A DNA stretch of 64,000 nucleotides from Rhyzopertha dominica (taxonomy: Eukaryota > Arthropoda > Insecta > Coleoptera > Bostrichidae): NCBI GenBank assembly GCA_025024175.1, contig QCXZ01000041.1:46619786-46683785 (forward strand), given 5' to 3'. The position numbers and the translations under genes are program-made. Of this stretch, positions 44,764 to 57,214 are shown one piece after another (position 1 is the first letter of the stretch; each line of letters begins with the position of its first letter). The notes under the pieces were generated by a model that was not told the origin of the DNA, searched no databases, and saw only the letters and a program-made list of their open reading frames with translations.

Positions 44764-47200
44764 TACAGTAACTACCATCACTAAGTTTGTGTTGTGTGAG
44801 CGGCTATAAATGATGATTACATTTTGCGTACATAAAGTTGTGACGACTTTTTATCTCGAATTGGTTTTCAAAATGAACGCTGAACTTTGGAAATAGCTGA
44901 TAATTCTAATTATTCACTACTGAACTAAGGCTCTAAAACGTAATATTATCTATTCATATATCCTTCCGGAAATCCCTCACAATGACTAATGTCATTGGAA
45001 AAGATAAACCGTTACAAAAATTTCCTTTCAAAGTTGTCAAGGTTTACAGTCTGAAGCAGTGACTAAAGAATTGGTTCCCTTATGTACAGCGTACAGCAAC
45101 TTATATTCGTTAATAACGCAGACGAGGTGAGTTTTTAGCAGAATGTTTTACTAATCCAAAATCTGTAGCTTCAGAAAATATCTATAACTCAAGATATTTC
45201 AATAAATACAACCTTGGCTCATTGGTGTCACAGTACTTTTACGATAGATTCACCTGCGATGATTTAGAACAGTGTTCAAGGCAAAAGGTAGGCTACTGTA
45301 ACGAGAGTCCTTTTGTTCTCTATTAAATACTCTCTAAATGATAAATTTGAAACATACTCTCAGAAATAAAACATAGTATGTTTGAAAAAAAAATTCTATA
45401 TGCGATTTCGCGCTATTACTGATTTTAATTAAACCAAAAACACCCTTAACATGATTACTTCAAAGACTTTTGTTAAATAAATTATAAGTCCTTTGGTTTT
45501 ATAAATTTGCTGAAAAAAGTGTAATTTTTTATATATGCTCACAAAAGATTCAAACTAAATTAAAACACAGACTATTCAACACATTGCTGTGGTTATAATA
45601 AAGAGACATATATACACTTTGTTGCTATTTATTATATACACTTTAAAAATGTACGATTTCTGAATGAACAGTAAAAGCTTTTTATTATTCGTATAAAATC
45701 TAAAGATTTAAGTGTGTTTATTTTAAAACCAAGCAAACTATATATTATAATTTTGATTGGATTTTTCTGCGACCTAAAAAAATAGGTAGAAGAAAAGTAG
45801 TAGATATAATATATAAACATGTATGCAATGCAAATAGTACAGCAGTGTATTACTTACTTATTAGATACATATCAGAATAAGTTTCATAAAAAAGTGAAAA
45901 TTTATATTCCACAATTAAAACAAAATAGTTTTAGATCGAAAATTATATTTGTTGGCTTTTACTATCATAAGCAAGTATCTGAAAAAATATTTACAGTAAT
46001 AATATCAGCAATAGAAACCTAAAAGATGAAGTAAAAAGCTAGGTGACCAAAACCACTATGATCAGGCCAAAATCGTATTATACGTATTTACCTACTCTTT
46101 TTTCCAAATCAACAACGTCTGATTGTAAGTAATGCTTTATATTATGCAAGGCGTGCATTAGAACTAAATTATTTAACGCATGAAGGCAACACTCAAAAGT
46201 ATGTAGACAAAGCTTTATGCTAGTATTCATTATTTAGCAAAGGAATTGATTGTTTGTGTTATTCAGTTTGTAGTACTTTTGACAACAACTGTTCTAATTC
46301 CCATTCCAGCAGTAGTTTAAGAAAATCTGTTGAATCTTTATTATTGTACTGCAAACTTTGTGACTGCCTTGTAATTACATCCGCGTCAAACAATACAAGT
46401 TGTTAGCATCAGTGATCAAATCAGATGGAATCTTTGTAATACATACTAGTATGAATACAAAATATTAAACAGCTTTTCTTAACATATTATGGTGATCATT
46501 TAAAGTTCTGTTCTACACATTCAGCATTTCAATAGGAAACTGAGGAGCTCGTATTTGTCTTCTTAACGTAGTTCACGCCTTATATTTTTCTTGAAAGAAC
46601 AGTCCGCAGCGCATTTACATAAATCTGGTTTTGTCTTAGTGCATTGAATTTATTTAATTTCTGCATATAATATAGGTCTTTGTGTTAAAAAAGCTTATCG
46701 TGTGTCGATTAATTTAGCTTTTAATTTTGGATTCTCCATGTCTTAGAATATAAAACTGAAGATCAAAAAGTAAATATGTAGGCATTCTAGTATCCATCGT
46801 GTTTAGAAGTTTTCCTACATGTAAAAGAAATCTTAAACAGGTATAACATTTCGTTTCCTAATATCGGCTTATTTTTATCCTTTTCCAGCTAATTTTTGTC
46901 ATATGGGCATTGCTGATTACATAATGTTTTTGTATTTGAGTGGTGGGCATGGGCCGTACATAATTAACTGATTTTTCTCATCACTGAAATGAAATACCAC
47001 AGTTTCTTAGCAAAAACATGACTCGTTATGACCTTTATTTAAATCGTGCACGTATGTTTTACTTTTAGAACTATTAATCATTGCAAGAAATTTCTTCAGA
47101 AATAAAGTCTAGACCGCAAGGCCAAATAGAAACGCCTTTTACGGCTTAATAAGCCCCTCCTGAAATTTACAAAATAATGTTCGCATACCTTGAAACGTTG
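44764..47200. other. AT-rich intergenic, nothing recognised
   Basis: Short chance frames only. Confidence 0.4.
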
Positions 47201-47209
47201 GCGTCTTGC

Positions 47210-49437
47210 TTAAGTGATTGCAGGAAACATCTCACCCGTTTACCCCCGCTAATCGTTATAATTACTTGCATAACGTAACGTACGAGCCGTGCGTTATGAA
47301 ATTTTTACGCATCTGCCCGAAGGAACAGTTGAATAACGCGTGATTTATCTCTCATATGCCATATTCGTGATTAGAAAATCTCCAGGAATCTAATAATTAG
47401 CGTCTGGACACCACGCGTGGGAGAACAAACATAGCACGTACTGTTCGAGGCAAGGAGGCAACGCAGACGGGCGCGGCGTAAATAATTTTCAGCACACTTT
47501 CTTAATGTGTTGGTGTCAGAAAACTAACAAGAGAAATCCCAGAAACAAACGACGATTATTGAGCTTGCCGGCCTCCAGGTCTTAATTGCGAGACGTTAGC
47601 CCTCGGGACGATTACAGGAAATAATGAGGAACGCGTGGAATAAAACGCCCCCAAATGCTGGAGTTACATGTCTATTTTTGTTGATTTATTCAAATTGTTG
47701 TTGAGTCTGCAACGATAGTACTTCCTCAAATATTTAAAAGACCCCAGAAACATTCATCGCAGGCATCAAAATGGACTGTGACTTTAAAGTATTTTATACA
47801 GATATTAAGTTAAATGAGAGGGCACCGAAAGCAGAGAAATTAGCAGCTATTAAATCAAAGATCATTGAAAGAAGGAGGAACCTAAACGACACCAAGATTG
47901 ACCACATAAATATGAAAATGCACTTAGAGCCACAACACAAACAAGTGAAACAAGCATACTTAAATCACTGCTTACACATGTATATTATCACGTATTACAA
48001 AAACATAATTTTATAAAAACAGAAAGGAAACAAAAATGATTATTGAACTGCAAAAGAATTATACAGGTGTATACCGCTCACGCAATGGGCAAATACCACG
48101 ACTAGCTGTAGGAGTGGGCTGGGTTCAAACTTTACAGCTAATTTCAAAATTAAAAAGAGAGCCAAGGCGCCAGATAATTTTAAGCCCAACAAAGTTATTC
48201 GATAAGTCACTGACAAAAAATTATCAAAATAACAGCGACAGTAGGTTAGCGAAAATAACAAAAAAAACCTATTACTAAGCGTTTATTACAGAAGTAAAAT
48301 TAGTGACACACCTTGATTGAAATTAAATTNTAATGAACTTTTTGAACTTAAATTTATTAGATATAAAGCCGGATGTACTAAATCTAGTGAATCCCAGTGT
48401 TTACTGCAATTTCCAAACATATGAGTGCGCATTCATATTTACAATTGTTGGAAAACCAATAGCACAAGGCTTTGTAATAAAGTTAAAGTGTTATCAATTA
48501 GTACAAACGCCACAAATATATATATATATCAAATGCAATATAAACTATACAAAAAAAAACTACGTTACAAGGGATAATGAGAAAATACAAAATAATCAGG
48601 TAAGTAATAAATCAATCGATTCTTTTACAAATAACTTGACCTGTAACTGAAAGGTACGTATTATCTTAAAATGTAAGTACGCAATGCTATAAAACACGAA
48701 ATGAATTCTTGATTCGGCGTGATCTCCACTATGGCAGTCAATACAAAATAGCAATACACACAAAAGTCTTAGCGATCACTTCAAATGAATGATGTGAGGT
48801 AAGTAAGACGACACAACGAAAATTTTGTACTCAGCCTAGGTCCAAGATAGAGACAGATACCACATCCTTCAGGGCAGAGCTTAATGTACACTGGATGGTT
48901 ACGTAAGTCAAGCCAGACTCAGATCTATCGCCGCTGCTTCGTCTCAGATTGGATACTCAACCAGACCAATCCCGGAAAACACTGAATTTTCCACAGGGCG
49001 TTGCGTAAGTCCAGTTGACCTCGCTCTGTTTTCTCTTTGATTTTCTTTGCCAGGTAAGTAGAAAAAAAAAGCCTAACGAATGGATAGTTAGATATAAAGA
49101 AATTCCTAGGTTCGACACTTACCCTATATGGAGGCGGGCTTTTCACACTCGGATTTATTAAACTGAAGATTGTTAAGTCAGGAAATATGGCTGCTGTAGT
49201 GAATTGGGCGAATCAAGCGTCAGCTGATTGTTATTATCGACGAAGACTAAGGGTCTCGAAATATTACTAAATCTCACCCACGAAATCAAATACCAAAATG
49301 TCGACGACAACAATTTGTAGTAAAATATTAAATCCTGCTTTATGCAGTTCGAATTTTACCGAAATTTATTTTACTACGTCCCCGCTTTTCAGCGTTCACT
49401 CAGGCCCTCAGTTCAACTAGTGAACTGATACCTGACA
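47210..49437. other. intergenic with a GC-richer block and unassigned frames
   Basis: The block 47210-47660 is GC-richer and non-repetitive. Plus-strand frames at 47771-48016, 48036-48278 and 48333-48650 have no domain; the first is listed as a possible gene piece. The block 48830-49437 also looks less AT-rich, and read on the minus strand it has some features of a retroviral-type LTR, but this was not supported (see rejected items). Confidence 0.35.
47771..48016 (+). CDS. small open frame, unknown
   Basis: 81 residues, start context CAAAATGG, sequence beginning MDCDFKVFYTDIKLNERAPK and rich in Lys/Glu up to residue 60, then hydrophobic. No domain or signal peptide recognised. The acidic/basic alternation and good start context make it slightly better than a chance frame, but there is no second exon or promoter I can point to. 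Confidence 0.2.
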   Translation: MDCDFKVFYTDIKLNERAPKAEKLAAIKSKIIERRRNLNDTKIDHINMKMHLEPQHKQVKQAYLNHCLHMYIITYYKNIIL

Positions 49438-49445
49438 GGTAAAAG
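49438..49445. repeat. 8-bp target-site duplication of the hAT element, left
   Basis: GGTAAAAG, identical to 52064-52071 on the other side of the element. Confidence 0.9.
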
Positions 49446-52063
49446 TAGGGTTGCCATCTCCAATTTTAAAATATATATGAATCAAATGAAAAAAATATAT
49501 GAGACAGGAAAAAAAATACATATCTCAACACAAAAATTATTATTTATTTTCTTCATAAAAAAACACTAAAATGTAAACATAAACAAAAATAAACATAAAG
49601 AAAACATACAAATTAGGCATATTTAGCCCCGCTTTTGCATTTAATGAGTAATTTTTGATCTTTTACAACATCATCAAAAAAATCAGAACAAGTTTTGTCA
49701 AAATTTAATGTAATTAACAATTCGGATTTAATTAATTGAAGTGTAGATCTATTTCTAACATCGCTCCATTTATTCCCCATTATCGAAAATACACGCTCAG
49801 TATAGGCAGTTGATGCTGGTATGCTTAAAACAAACCCTAATATTCTTTTTAAGTTGACCAACTCGTCGTTAGTCTTTTTGAAGATATAGACCCATTTCAT
49901 TACTGGGTCTAATAATTTAAATTGCTCATCGCTTGTCACAGTACGAATAATCTCATTCAATGTAGTAATTTCATCAAACAAACAGTCTTTATCAATAGAA
50001 GATACCAATTTTTCAGAAAAAAATAATAAAATATTACACATATCCCTGTATACAATAGGTTGATTACTTAAATTCAACATACTAACATTATATAAAAAAT
50101 TGTTATCTTTTTCTAAATTAAACCATTTGTTTAAATAAGTTATAGCATAAGTTAAACCATTTAATAAATCATTTTCGATCTGATTTGCTTTCGGCGCATC
50201 CAGTTGTTTTAACTTTTGATTGACCGTATACCCAAAAAATTTTTGTTCTTTTCTCTCAACAAGCTTTTTATTTAAATTTTCAAAAATAAGGTAAATTTCA
50301 ATAATTGAAGTTGAGTTTTTTTCTAACTTTTTAATGACCTCTTCAAAAAGCTTTAATAAGTTATTTAAAAAAAGTAAGTATATTTCTGGTATGTTATTGA
50401 GTGTCGTATTTTCAAATTCATCATCTTTTAAATACAACAATTTTTTAATATGTTGGGGACAATCACGTAACGAACGAAAATAAGACAGTAATGCTAGATA
50501 ATTTCTTAAAAACCTCTCAATGCAAGGGTTAAGAGATAGCCATCTTGTAACAACATGATGCAATAAGTCTTTATATTCAATATCATTAAATTCAGAAAAT
50601 TGTTTTAATGTTTCTCTTTTTTTAGCAGATACTGAAAAGTGGGCGTAAACTTTTAAAATTAAATTTTCAACGTCATAATCAAGATTATCAACGATTTTTT
50701 TTACTGTATTGTGTATTATATGAGCGTGACAATTTGCCTTTACTATAAACTGGTTTTCTGAACACAAATGTTTAAAAAGTGAATTGTGTTGTCCAAAATT
50801 TGCATTGCAGTTGTCAGCACTGAAACTAGACACATTATCAAAAGTTAAATTCAATCTTTGAAAAGTGGTACGTATCATTGAAAACATCCCAAGAGCAGAT
50901 TCGTCAGCATTTTCTTGAAAATCAAGCAATTTATTGACAATTCCTAATTCATTATCGAAAAATTGTATAGCTATGGGAAAAAATTTTCTGTTTTTTATGT
51001 TGGACGCATCACATTGTATTGCAAAATATTTATCTTTAATACCTTGCAGAGCAATAGTTAATGCTTCAGGAGCTAAAACGTTCATACATATGCTTTCAGC
51101 TTTTGTTCGACCGAGCGTTATACTTTTTATAATGGAAATATTTTTACACATGTGCTTTAATAGTTTAACTCCACAATCTAAGCTGTTGTAAGATAAATTA
51201 TGTTTGATGTTGTGGTAAACTTGTGCAATTTCAATAGCAGTTCCTATTAAATCTTGTGAAGGATACTCAGAATTGGGAACACAAAATTTTGCTATTGTAT
51301 TATTATTTTTAATAGCAGCTGCCTGTACTTGATGTTGTCTAGTTTTTTCGTGTTGTCTGATCTACAAAAATATAGTTCATTATATCATCATGCACAAACT
51401 ATTACCTGCAGTAATCAAACCTGATGTAAACCTTGGTTTATTGAAAATTCCTTCTTACATAGTACACAAAAGGCTCTATGTTTATTAGTTTTGTGAGGTC
51501 TTAACCAAGAGTAACATTTTTGCCACTCTGTTCTATAATTTGAATCATACTTCGGTTTTTTCCGTGTTTGACTGATTCCCTTTTCTTCTTCGCTATCACT
51601 ATTATCTTCGGAACCAAGCGTTTCTGTTTCTAAATTATCACTTACTGTTGAGCACATAATGAAAATTAACACAATGCACCACGTTATATTATAACCTCTG
51701 AAAGTTCTCAGCAAAGTTATTATTACAGCATAAGGTATTACAAGAAGAAAAGCCGAATCGGTGGAATGCTGAATGACATGTGATTTGACGTGCTCAACTG
51801 CGCACCACAAGTAGAGCGCAGAGTGGTGGTGGAACAGTCTGCTGGTGGAAGGATTTGACAGCGTCACAAAATTTGTATTTTGGCGCGTGTTTTTTGCAGG
51901 TTATAATAATAGTTAAACAATATAATAATAGAAAAAATATATGTTTGTAGGATACTTCAATAATATATGAGATTTGCTCATATATTTAATGTTCAATATG
52001 ATATATGAGATTTTGTTTGAATATATGTATCTCATATGAGATATATGAGACCTGGCAACCCTA
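49446..52063 (-). mobile_element. complete hAT transposon with perfect target duplication
   Basis: The 11-bp terminal inverted repeats are TAGGGTTGCCA at 49446 and its complement ending at 52063. The flanking 8-bp sequences are identical (GGTAAAAG). Eight-bp duplications and a TA-G-G-G start are diagnostic for hAT. Subterminal regions are rich in ATATATGAGA-type motifs on both sides, likely transposase binding sites. The interior holds one two-exon transposase gene on the minus strand with no visible disabling change. The perfect duplication and intact gene indicate a recent insertion. Confidence 0.95.
49613..51657 (-). CDS. hAT transposase, two exons, apparently intact
   Basis: Exon 1 is 51657-51421 and exon 2 is 51361-49613; the 59-nt intron 51362-51420 has GT..AG ends and keeps the frame, giving 661 residues. 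Residues 42-90 form a BED-type zinc finger: W45, C64 and C67 (CVLC), then H83 and H89 across the splice junction. The middle contains FAIQCDASNIKNRKFF and FSADNCNANFG, with Asp residues suited to the RNase-H-like catalytic core. Residues 575-645 are the hAT C-terminal dimerisation region (SIPASTAYTERVFS at 592-605). The chosen Met (MCSTVSD) gives a compact acidic leader before the finger; the frame is open further upstream. It acts on the element ends in the nucleus. Confidence 0.9.
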
Positions 52064-52071
52064 GGTAAAAG
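52064..52071. repeat. 8-bp target-site duplication of the hAT element, right
   Basis: GGTAAAAG, identical to 49438-49445. Confidence 0.9.
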
Positions 52072-52433
52072 AAGGCCACATTCAGGCGCAAGAAACCAAG
52101 GTGAAGATATTTTCGATGCAGAACCGGATGCAGCAATCGGATAAACTTATTTTGAATTAAACCGCCGAATTAACGTTTTAGCATTACGTTCCAATGTAAG
52201 CAAAATGACAACAAAAATATATTTGGAAAAATGCATCGTTAGTGAAACTTAGAAAAAAGAACATTACGAAATTAAAGGACCGTTGCAATATATAGAAAGC
52301 TCCACCCGGACTCTACCAATGAAGGAGTCGGATTAACAAAAAAGGAAGATAAAGGGCCTGCTGAAGACCCTGAAGACCCTACAGACAAAGCAAATTTAGG
52401 ATTCTTCGAGAATTTTTTCACAACAAACAATAT

Positions 52434-52522
52434 CTCCAAGACGAAAGCTACTGGAGTATAACAGAAACATATTTTAACGCAACGAGAGAAATAATATGGC
52501 AGTAAAGGTCCTTCAATAATCA
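52434..52522 (+). repeat. direct repeat B, copy 1
   Basis: Shares CAAACAATATCT, AAAGCTACT(G/C)GAGTATAA, CAGAAACATATTTTAAC and ATCAAACAC with 53590-53690 in the same order. The two copies flank a LINE relic. Confidence 0.7.
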
Positions 52523-52689
52523 AACACCAGCAATTTCATCAAACTAAACACCCTATTACAAACACATTTAAGTCAGACCCCATACGTCATGGCTGGCATA
52601 ATGATTACTGATTCTTTATGAATTTCCAGTGTTTGTGTTTGTTTCTATATTTAAATGGTAATATTGCCTCGGTTAGGTGGAATTGGCAT

Positions 52690-53600
52690 TCTGTATTTTC
52701 CAAGAATTTTGCTAAGTCTTCACCATTATTATAAGGTCAACTGCATATGCAACGACTTCATCTAGTACGCTGGTGAAAATACGGGGGGATATTGGAAATC
52801 CCTGTCTTACGCCTCTGTCTTTCTGTTTCGTTGGTGTGGTTTGTCCGAACCACTACACTGTAGCATTTTCTTGTAGGAAAGCTTATATTATCCTGCTGAT
52901 TAAGTAGTGAAGGACCCCACTGTCCCTAAAGATTTGTGGCACTACCTCATGGTTTATCGTATCAAAAGCTTTCTGTAGATCTGGTCATCGCCAGTATTNT
53001 AGTGCCTTCTCTCAATTTCTCCTCTAGAATTTTTCGCACTCTATTATCTATTTTTTTTTGCAAAGTTTGCATGGTACTGCGATACTTCTGGTATGTATTT
53101 TCCCATGTCTCCTAGTAAGAACTGGGCGTAATACTTGCATCCAACACTGCATAATTATTCTTCGGTAATCTTCCCTGCTTTGCGGAAATTTAATTTTGGG
53201 GATCGGTACTTGCACTGCTGTATTCCAGTCTTCTGGTATTTTGTTGGTTAACCACGCTGCTTCTACATTTTGTTTTGGACTTATTGATCCGTACTTTATC
53301 AATTCGTTGTCTAGGCTTGGTGCTTTGTTTAAATTTTATGTTATGAATTATTTCAATCATTGTTTCTTCAGAGTTTGGGCCAATGGGCCAGTAGTAATTT
53401 TCTGTAATTAGGGTTACTTTAGGTACCCTATTTTCCTTTTCTAGCTTCTTCAGCCAATAGGTATTTAGGTTGGTAGCATTATTTCTTCTGTTTCTTCTTT
53501 CTAAGGCGATCGCTAGTAGGTATTTCGGTAATTTTTTTGAAAAATTCTTGGCGTTTCTTTTCTGTTTGTCTCTTCTTTTGTCTTCTATTTTTTGCAAGCA
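52690..53600 (-). pseudogene. LINE reverse transcriptase relic
   Basis: On the minus strand, 53597-53190 gives a basic pre-RT linker (KIEDKRRDKQKRNAKNFSKK). Near 53200 a shifted frame reads PEDWNTAVQVPIPK, the 'P..W....v.pi.K' block at the start of LINE RT domains. Near 52975 comes DLQKAFDTINHEVV (motif A with catalytic Asp), near 52820 KDRGVRQGFPISPRIF (motif B), and near 52755 YAVDLIIM where 'YADDL' is expected; loss of the first Asp would inactivate it. The order is right for a non-LTR RT. Clade undetermined; frame shifts throughout. Confidence 0.7.
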
Positions 53601-53690
53601 AACAATATCTTCATATCAAAGCTACTCGAGTATAACAGAAACATATTTTAACACAACGTGATAGGAAAGGTTCTTCGTTTATCAAACACA
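53590..53690 (+). repeat. direct repeat B, copy 2
   Basis: Same ordered blocks as 52434-52522, with two internal gaps. Immediately precedes a GC-richer stretch (53690-53880), which is read on the minus strand as the probable 5' leader of the LINE relic. Confidence 0.7.
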
Positions 53691-54189
53691 AGCAAACTCG
53701 TCTGCCTAGGATGATGGTTGGAATCTTTGGTTCTTAGGCTTTCACGGACCGTACTCGATAAACTCAATGGAACCTCCGGGCTATTGCGCAGTGATCCTCT
53801 CTGATTAGGCGCAAACGTTTCGTCACACGTAACTGATGGCAACTTCAGTGCTGACAGGATAGTTCGATGACAAGAAAAGGTATCCCTTTTACCTCAGGTT
53901 GTTTCAGACGCAGACAGCTCTCGTGTTCTGTTTCTCATGTGTTGATGGAACGCTTGGTCATACCTTCGTAGACCTTCACATCGAATACTATAAACACCTG
54001 GGGTTTCAAAAGGGTGCAGTTGATCTTTTGGTTGGTGGTGCGAAGTTTGTACGAACTGCTTCCTTTTTCAATAATTGGGTATTATCACTTTTTTGAAAAT
54101 TACGTAAAATGAATTTTGAAGTGCATATATATCGTATGCCATGTCAAAAAAAACAAAAAAATATTTGTAGGTAGAGAATTTCAGGTCTG

Positions 54190-54272
54190 AAATTCGAATC
54201 TTAGGAGTCACCGCCAAAACGCTTCTATTCAATGTTATTCAACTCGTGACGTCAAGTGTCATGTAAACATAA
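54190..54272 (+). repeat. inverted repeat bracketing a THAP exon pair, left
   Basis: CGAATCTTAGGAGTCACCGC, CGCCAAAACG, CGTGACGTCAAGTGTCATGT correspond in order to the complement of 55180-55270. Confidence 0.6.
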
Positions 54273-54401
54273 CCGAGGAGCGTGCTGTTTAATGTTGCAG
54301 TATCAGTTTTGTATTGGAAAAGCTTTTGTGTGGTGTTTATTGAAAGGACGGTGTAAGAGGTCGCACCAAAAAGTGATTTGTGTAGTATTACAAGCATCTA
54401 T

Positions 54402-54830
54402 TATGTATGGAAAACAAAACAAGTGTTGTTCTGTACATGGTTATAAAAGTACTTCGGTCAGTACAGCTTTTGAATATAGAATGTAANAAAATTTAACAAA
54501 TGTAACAAAATTTTTGTAAACGTTCCTCGAGATTATCAACGTATGAAAAAGTTATTTAAGGCCCNTAGACGTGATATGCCNAAATCGCAAATTTTGTTTT
54601 TCTGTTGTGAAGATCGTCTTAATTCTTACTGTAAGTTTTATTACTCTTTTTGGGGTTTTAAGTGTTTACCATTCAGTTTCCATTTTGTTATAGCTTGAAG
54701 AGGATATGAAAAATTATATGCGTTTTAAGTTCGTAGAGGGAAATGATATAATAAAGAACGACCTTGTTCCCCATATATTCGACTGTTAGCCAGACCGGAA
54801 ACGAGCCGCAAGAGCCCCAAAAATAAATGG
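54402..54830 (+). pseudogene. THAP-type zinc-finger protein fragment, two exons, degenerate
   Basis: The plus strand gives MYGKQNKCCSVHGYKSTSV, then, after a decayed stretch with N bases, VPRDYQRMKKLF and SQILFFCCEDRLNSY. An intron with GTAAGT..TATAG fits at 54631-54693 (63 nt). Exon 2 gives LEEDMKNYMRFKFVEG, LVPHIFDC, a stop where Gln is expected, and PDRKRAAR. The 'C..C..K....FvpvP....r.kW...CeDHF' outline is a THAP domain, and 'LeeDMeNYMrfk..g...vPHiFdCQPDRKR' follows it in a family of insect proteins. Cysteine 2 is Tyr and the zinc-ligand His is Arg, so the finger is dead or miscalled. Confidence 0.55.
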
Positions 54831-55179
54831 CAATTTATATTCATTCTGACCTCTAAAACAAATCTCAAGTTTAGGGTACATTTTTGATTCTTACATTTTT
54901 ATGTTTACAACTAGTATGTTTCCAACAACCCACTGTGATCAAATTATCAATGCTACGTTAATTTGATAAAATTATGCTGTTGTTTTTACGTTCCTCATCT
55001 CCACCGCGTTGAACCGCTCGTCGCTGTACACAAATTTCCATAACAACGAACATGCCTTCAGAAGTCATAACTCATAAATATTTCACTTTTTTTGGCGTCT
55101 TTTAATTCGCTTGTCACAAAATGAACGCAAACAACAAACTAATAAATTGACGGGCTGAGGCTGACGCGTGACGCATTGA

Positions 55180-55270
55180 CCCCAGATGTAAACAAGCGGC
55201 CATTTACAAGACACCTGACGTCACGGCCAATATGTTCGCTTTTTGGCGGTCCCTTTAAATATTCGCATTT
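55180..55270 (-). repeat. inverted repeat bracketing a THAP exon pair, right
   Basis: Read as complement: GCGAATATTTAAAGGGACCG, CGCCAAAAAG, CGTGACGTCAGGTGTCTTGT. It matches the left repeat in order and spacing, which suggests the ends of a DNA transposon about 1.1 kb long. Confidence 0.6.
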
Positions 55271-55299
55271 TTAATGTTAAAAATACACCTTACGATCCA

Positions 55300-57200
55300 T
55301 TTTTTCGAATTTATAAGCTGTCACAGCTGTTTTGTGGATTAGATGCTACCTATTAATATGCAATTTAATAACATATAAATACATGGCAAATACCCAATTT
55401 GGAAATACGATCCGTAACTCCTTTTACATAGGAGTTGCTCTGGCTGAAGGTGGGTCCTCCTCTTTGGTCTTGCGGCGTAAATTGATCACTCGATTAATGT
55501 GTACCCGTTGACTAGAAAGACGTACCGTAGATATTATAGTTCACTGTAGCGTTGATCCTCTTCTACCAGAGCTTGTGCCCGTTTTGATCGCTGCTCTTTT
55601 CTGAGCGGGATGGTGGTGAGTTAGGGAATAAAAATGGCGGTCCGTGTGCGTCTTTTTGCGGTAGATACCATGTCCCAAAATTTAAAGCCCCTTTCTTCTA
55701 AAACAATTTTTTGGACTATGACTGTTTTCTTGTGTAAAAGTGATGTGCTTCAATTATGTTCTTTTCAAGTAGCAACTGTTGTACAACTTTTAGTGTAACA
55801 GTCTCATTCCAATGGGATAAGTCAGCAACAAAGATTGCTTTTAAGTTTATGTATTGTTATATAAGTTTGTATAATGATTAATAATTGTACTTACTTTAAA
55901 ATTACATACAATTTGAAAAATATGAGATAAAATATATTGTAAATTGGTGTGTCTGCTTAAAATGGTTTATTTGAACAATTTTTTGTCAAAAAAAAACAGC
56001 ATTAATTTTCATCCATACAGGACAAGATGATTAGCACAAAGTACAAATATATTTAGAAAAAATTAATATAATGCTTTTATTAGAAGAACTTTTGCGAAAC
56101 GCTTTTATAAACCATGAAGACCGTAATTCTTACGACAAAAAAAAGATTCAAAAAGTATAACCAGGTGCACCTTTTTGTCTTTTTTATAACCTCTTCCTGG
56201 CAATTAAAAAAATCAGTTTTGGCAGGATTGCGGTCAGCTTCAATGCAGCTATTAGTTGTTTTTAAAATAAGCAAAAAATACCAACTCAATTAATTTTTTT
56301 TTATTTGCCGATGGTAACCTTTCATTATAGTATTAGGTACAATCATTAGGCTGGCAAACTCAGAAACTGCCATTCACGGTTCTTAATGTTGCAATTTATG
56401 TCATACGAACGCTGAGCAAGTATCCCAAGCGCAATCTAAATTGTTGATGTGCAATACTTATCTCCTAACCCGCGTTCTGCCCCAAAAACTAACTAATTAA
56501 ACGTTCTAATTCAATTCCCGCGCGCCTTCGGCCATTGCAGGAAAAACAAAATCAAATCGGCGCGTTCATTTGCCGCCCCGGGCCGAAATACCGCGGCGAC
56601 TTTTCTGACGTGTAAAATATGTTAATAGAATTGCGTGCAATCGTTAACCTAATGGCTTATTGCATTTATAAAGAGGGGAAATTCTTTCTTGCAACTCTGG
56701 CCGTACATTAGAAGACAACGGAAGACAACATTTAAATATATTTGCATAAGTACTAAATAATCGGCCTTCTAGGATTTCTCTTGTTACTTTTCTTGACACT
56801 GGCGCGACCGAAAGTGGGCTAGAAGGAAAACTTTTTTGAAAATTTGACAGGTGGAGGTGACACTGAATAATTTCTAAAAGTTCGATAGCAACTAAGTAGA
56901 GCTCTGCAAAGAGGGCTTGATATCTGTAACTTAATAGGTTTTTGTTGTCATAATAACGTATATGACGAAATTGTTAATTGTTAAAATCACTTATTTTGTT
57001 GAGTAACTCAATGTTTTTCTCTGAGAGGTCAGTTTTTCGTTGCTAGAGTCCTATGTATACAAAATGCTTCAAAAGTACGTATGTTAATTATTTCCACATC
57101 CAACGGATGAGAAGTATTGTATCGCAAAAAAAAATTTTGAATTTTTATCCCAACAAAAACGAGTAAGAACACAAACATTAGGTGTATATCTCAATTAAAC
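55300..57200. other. intergenic; one CpG-rich patch
   Basis: No gene recognised. The patch 56500-56610 is CpG-rich (GCGCGCC, GCCGCCCCGGGCCG, CCGCGGCG) inside otherwise AT-rich DNA. Confidence 0.4.
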
Positions 57201-57214
57201 GAACAATCAAAAGT

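Noticed and set aside
48830..49437. Possible LTR read on the minus strand
   Set aside because: No TG..CA boundaries paired with a second LTR, no primer-binding site and no gag/pol sequence nearby.
52270..52460. Coding-like plus-strand phrase with a DPEDP repeat before direct repeat B
   Set aside because: The GAAGACCCT repeat is a short tandem duplication; no domain and the frame stops soon.
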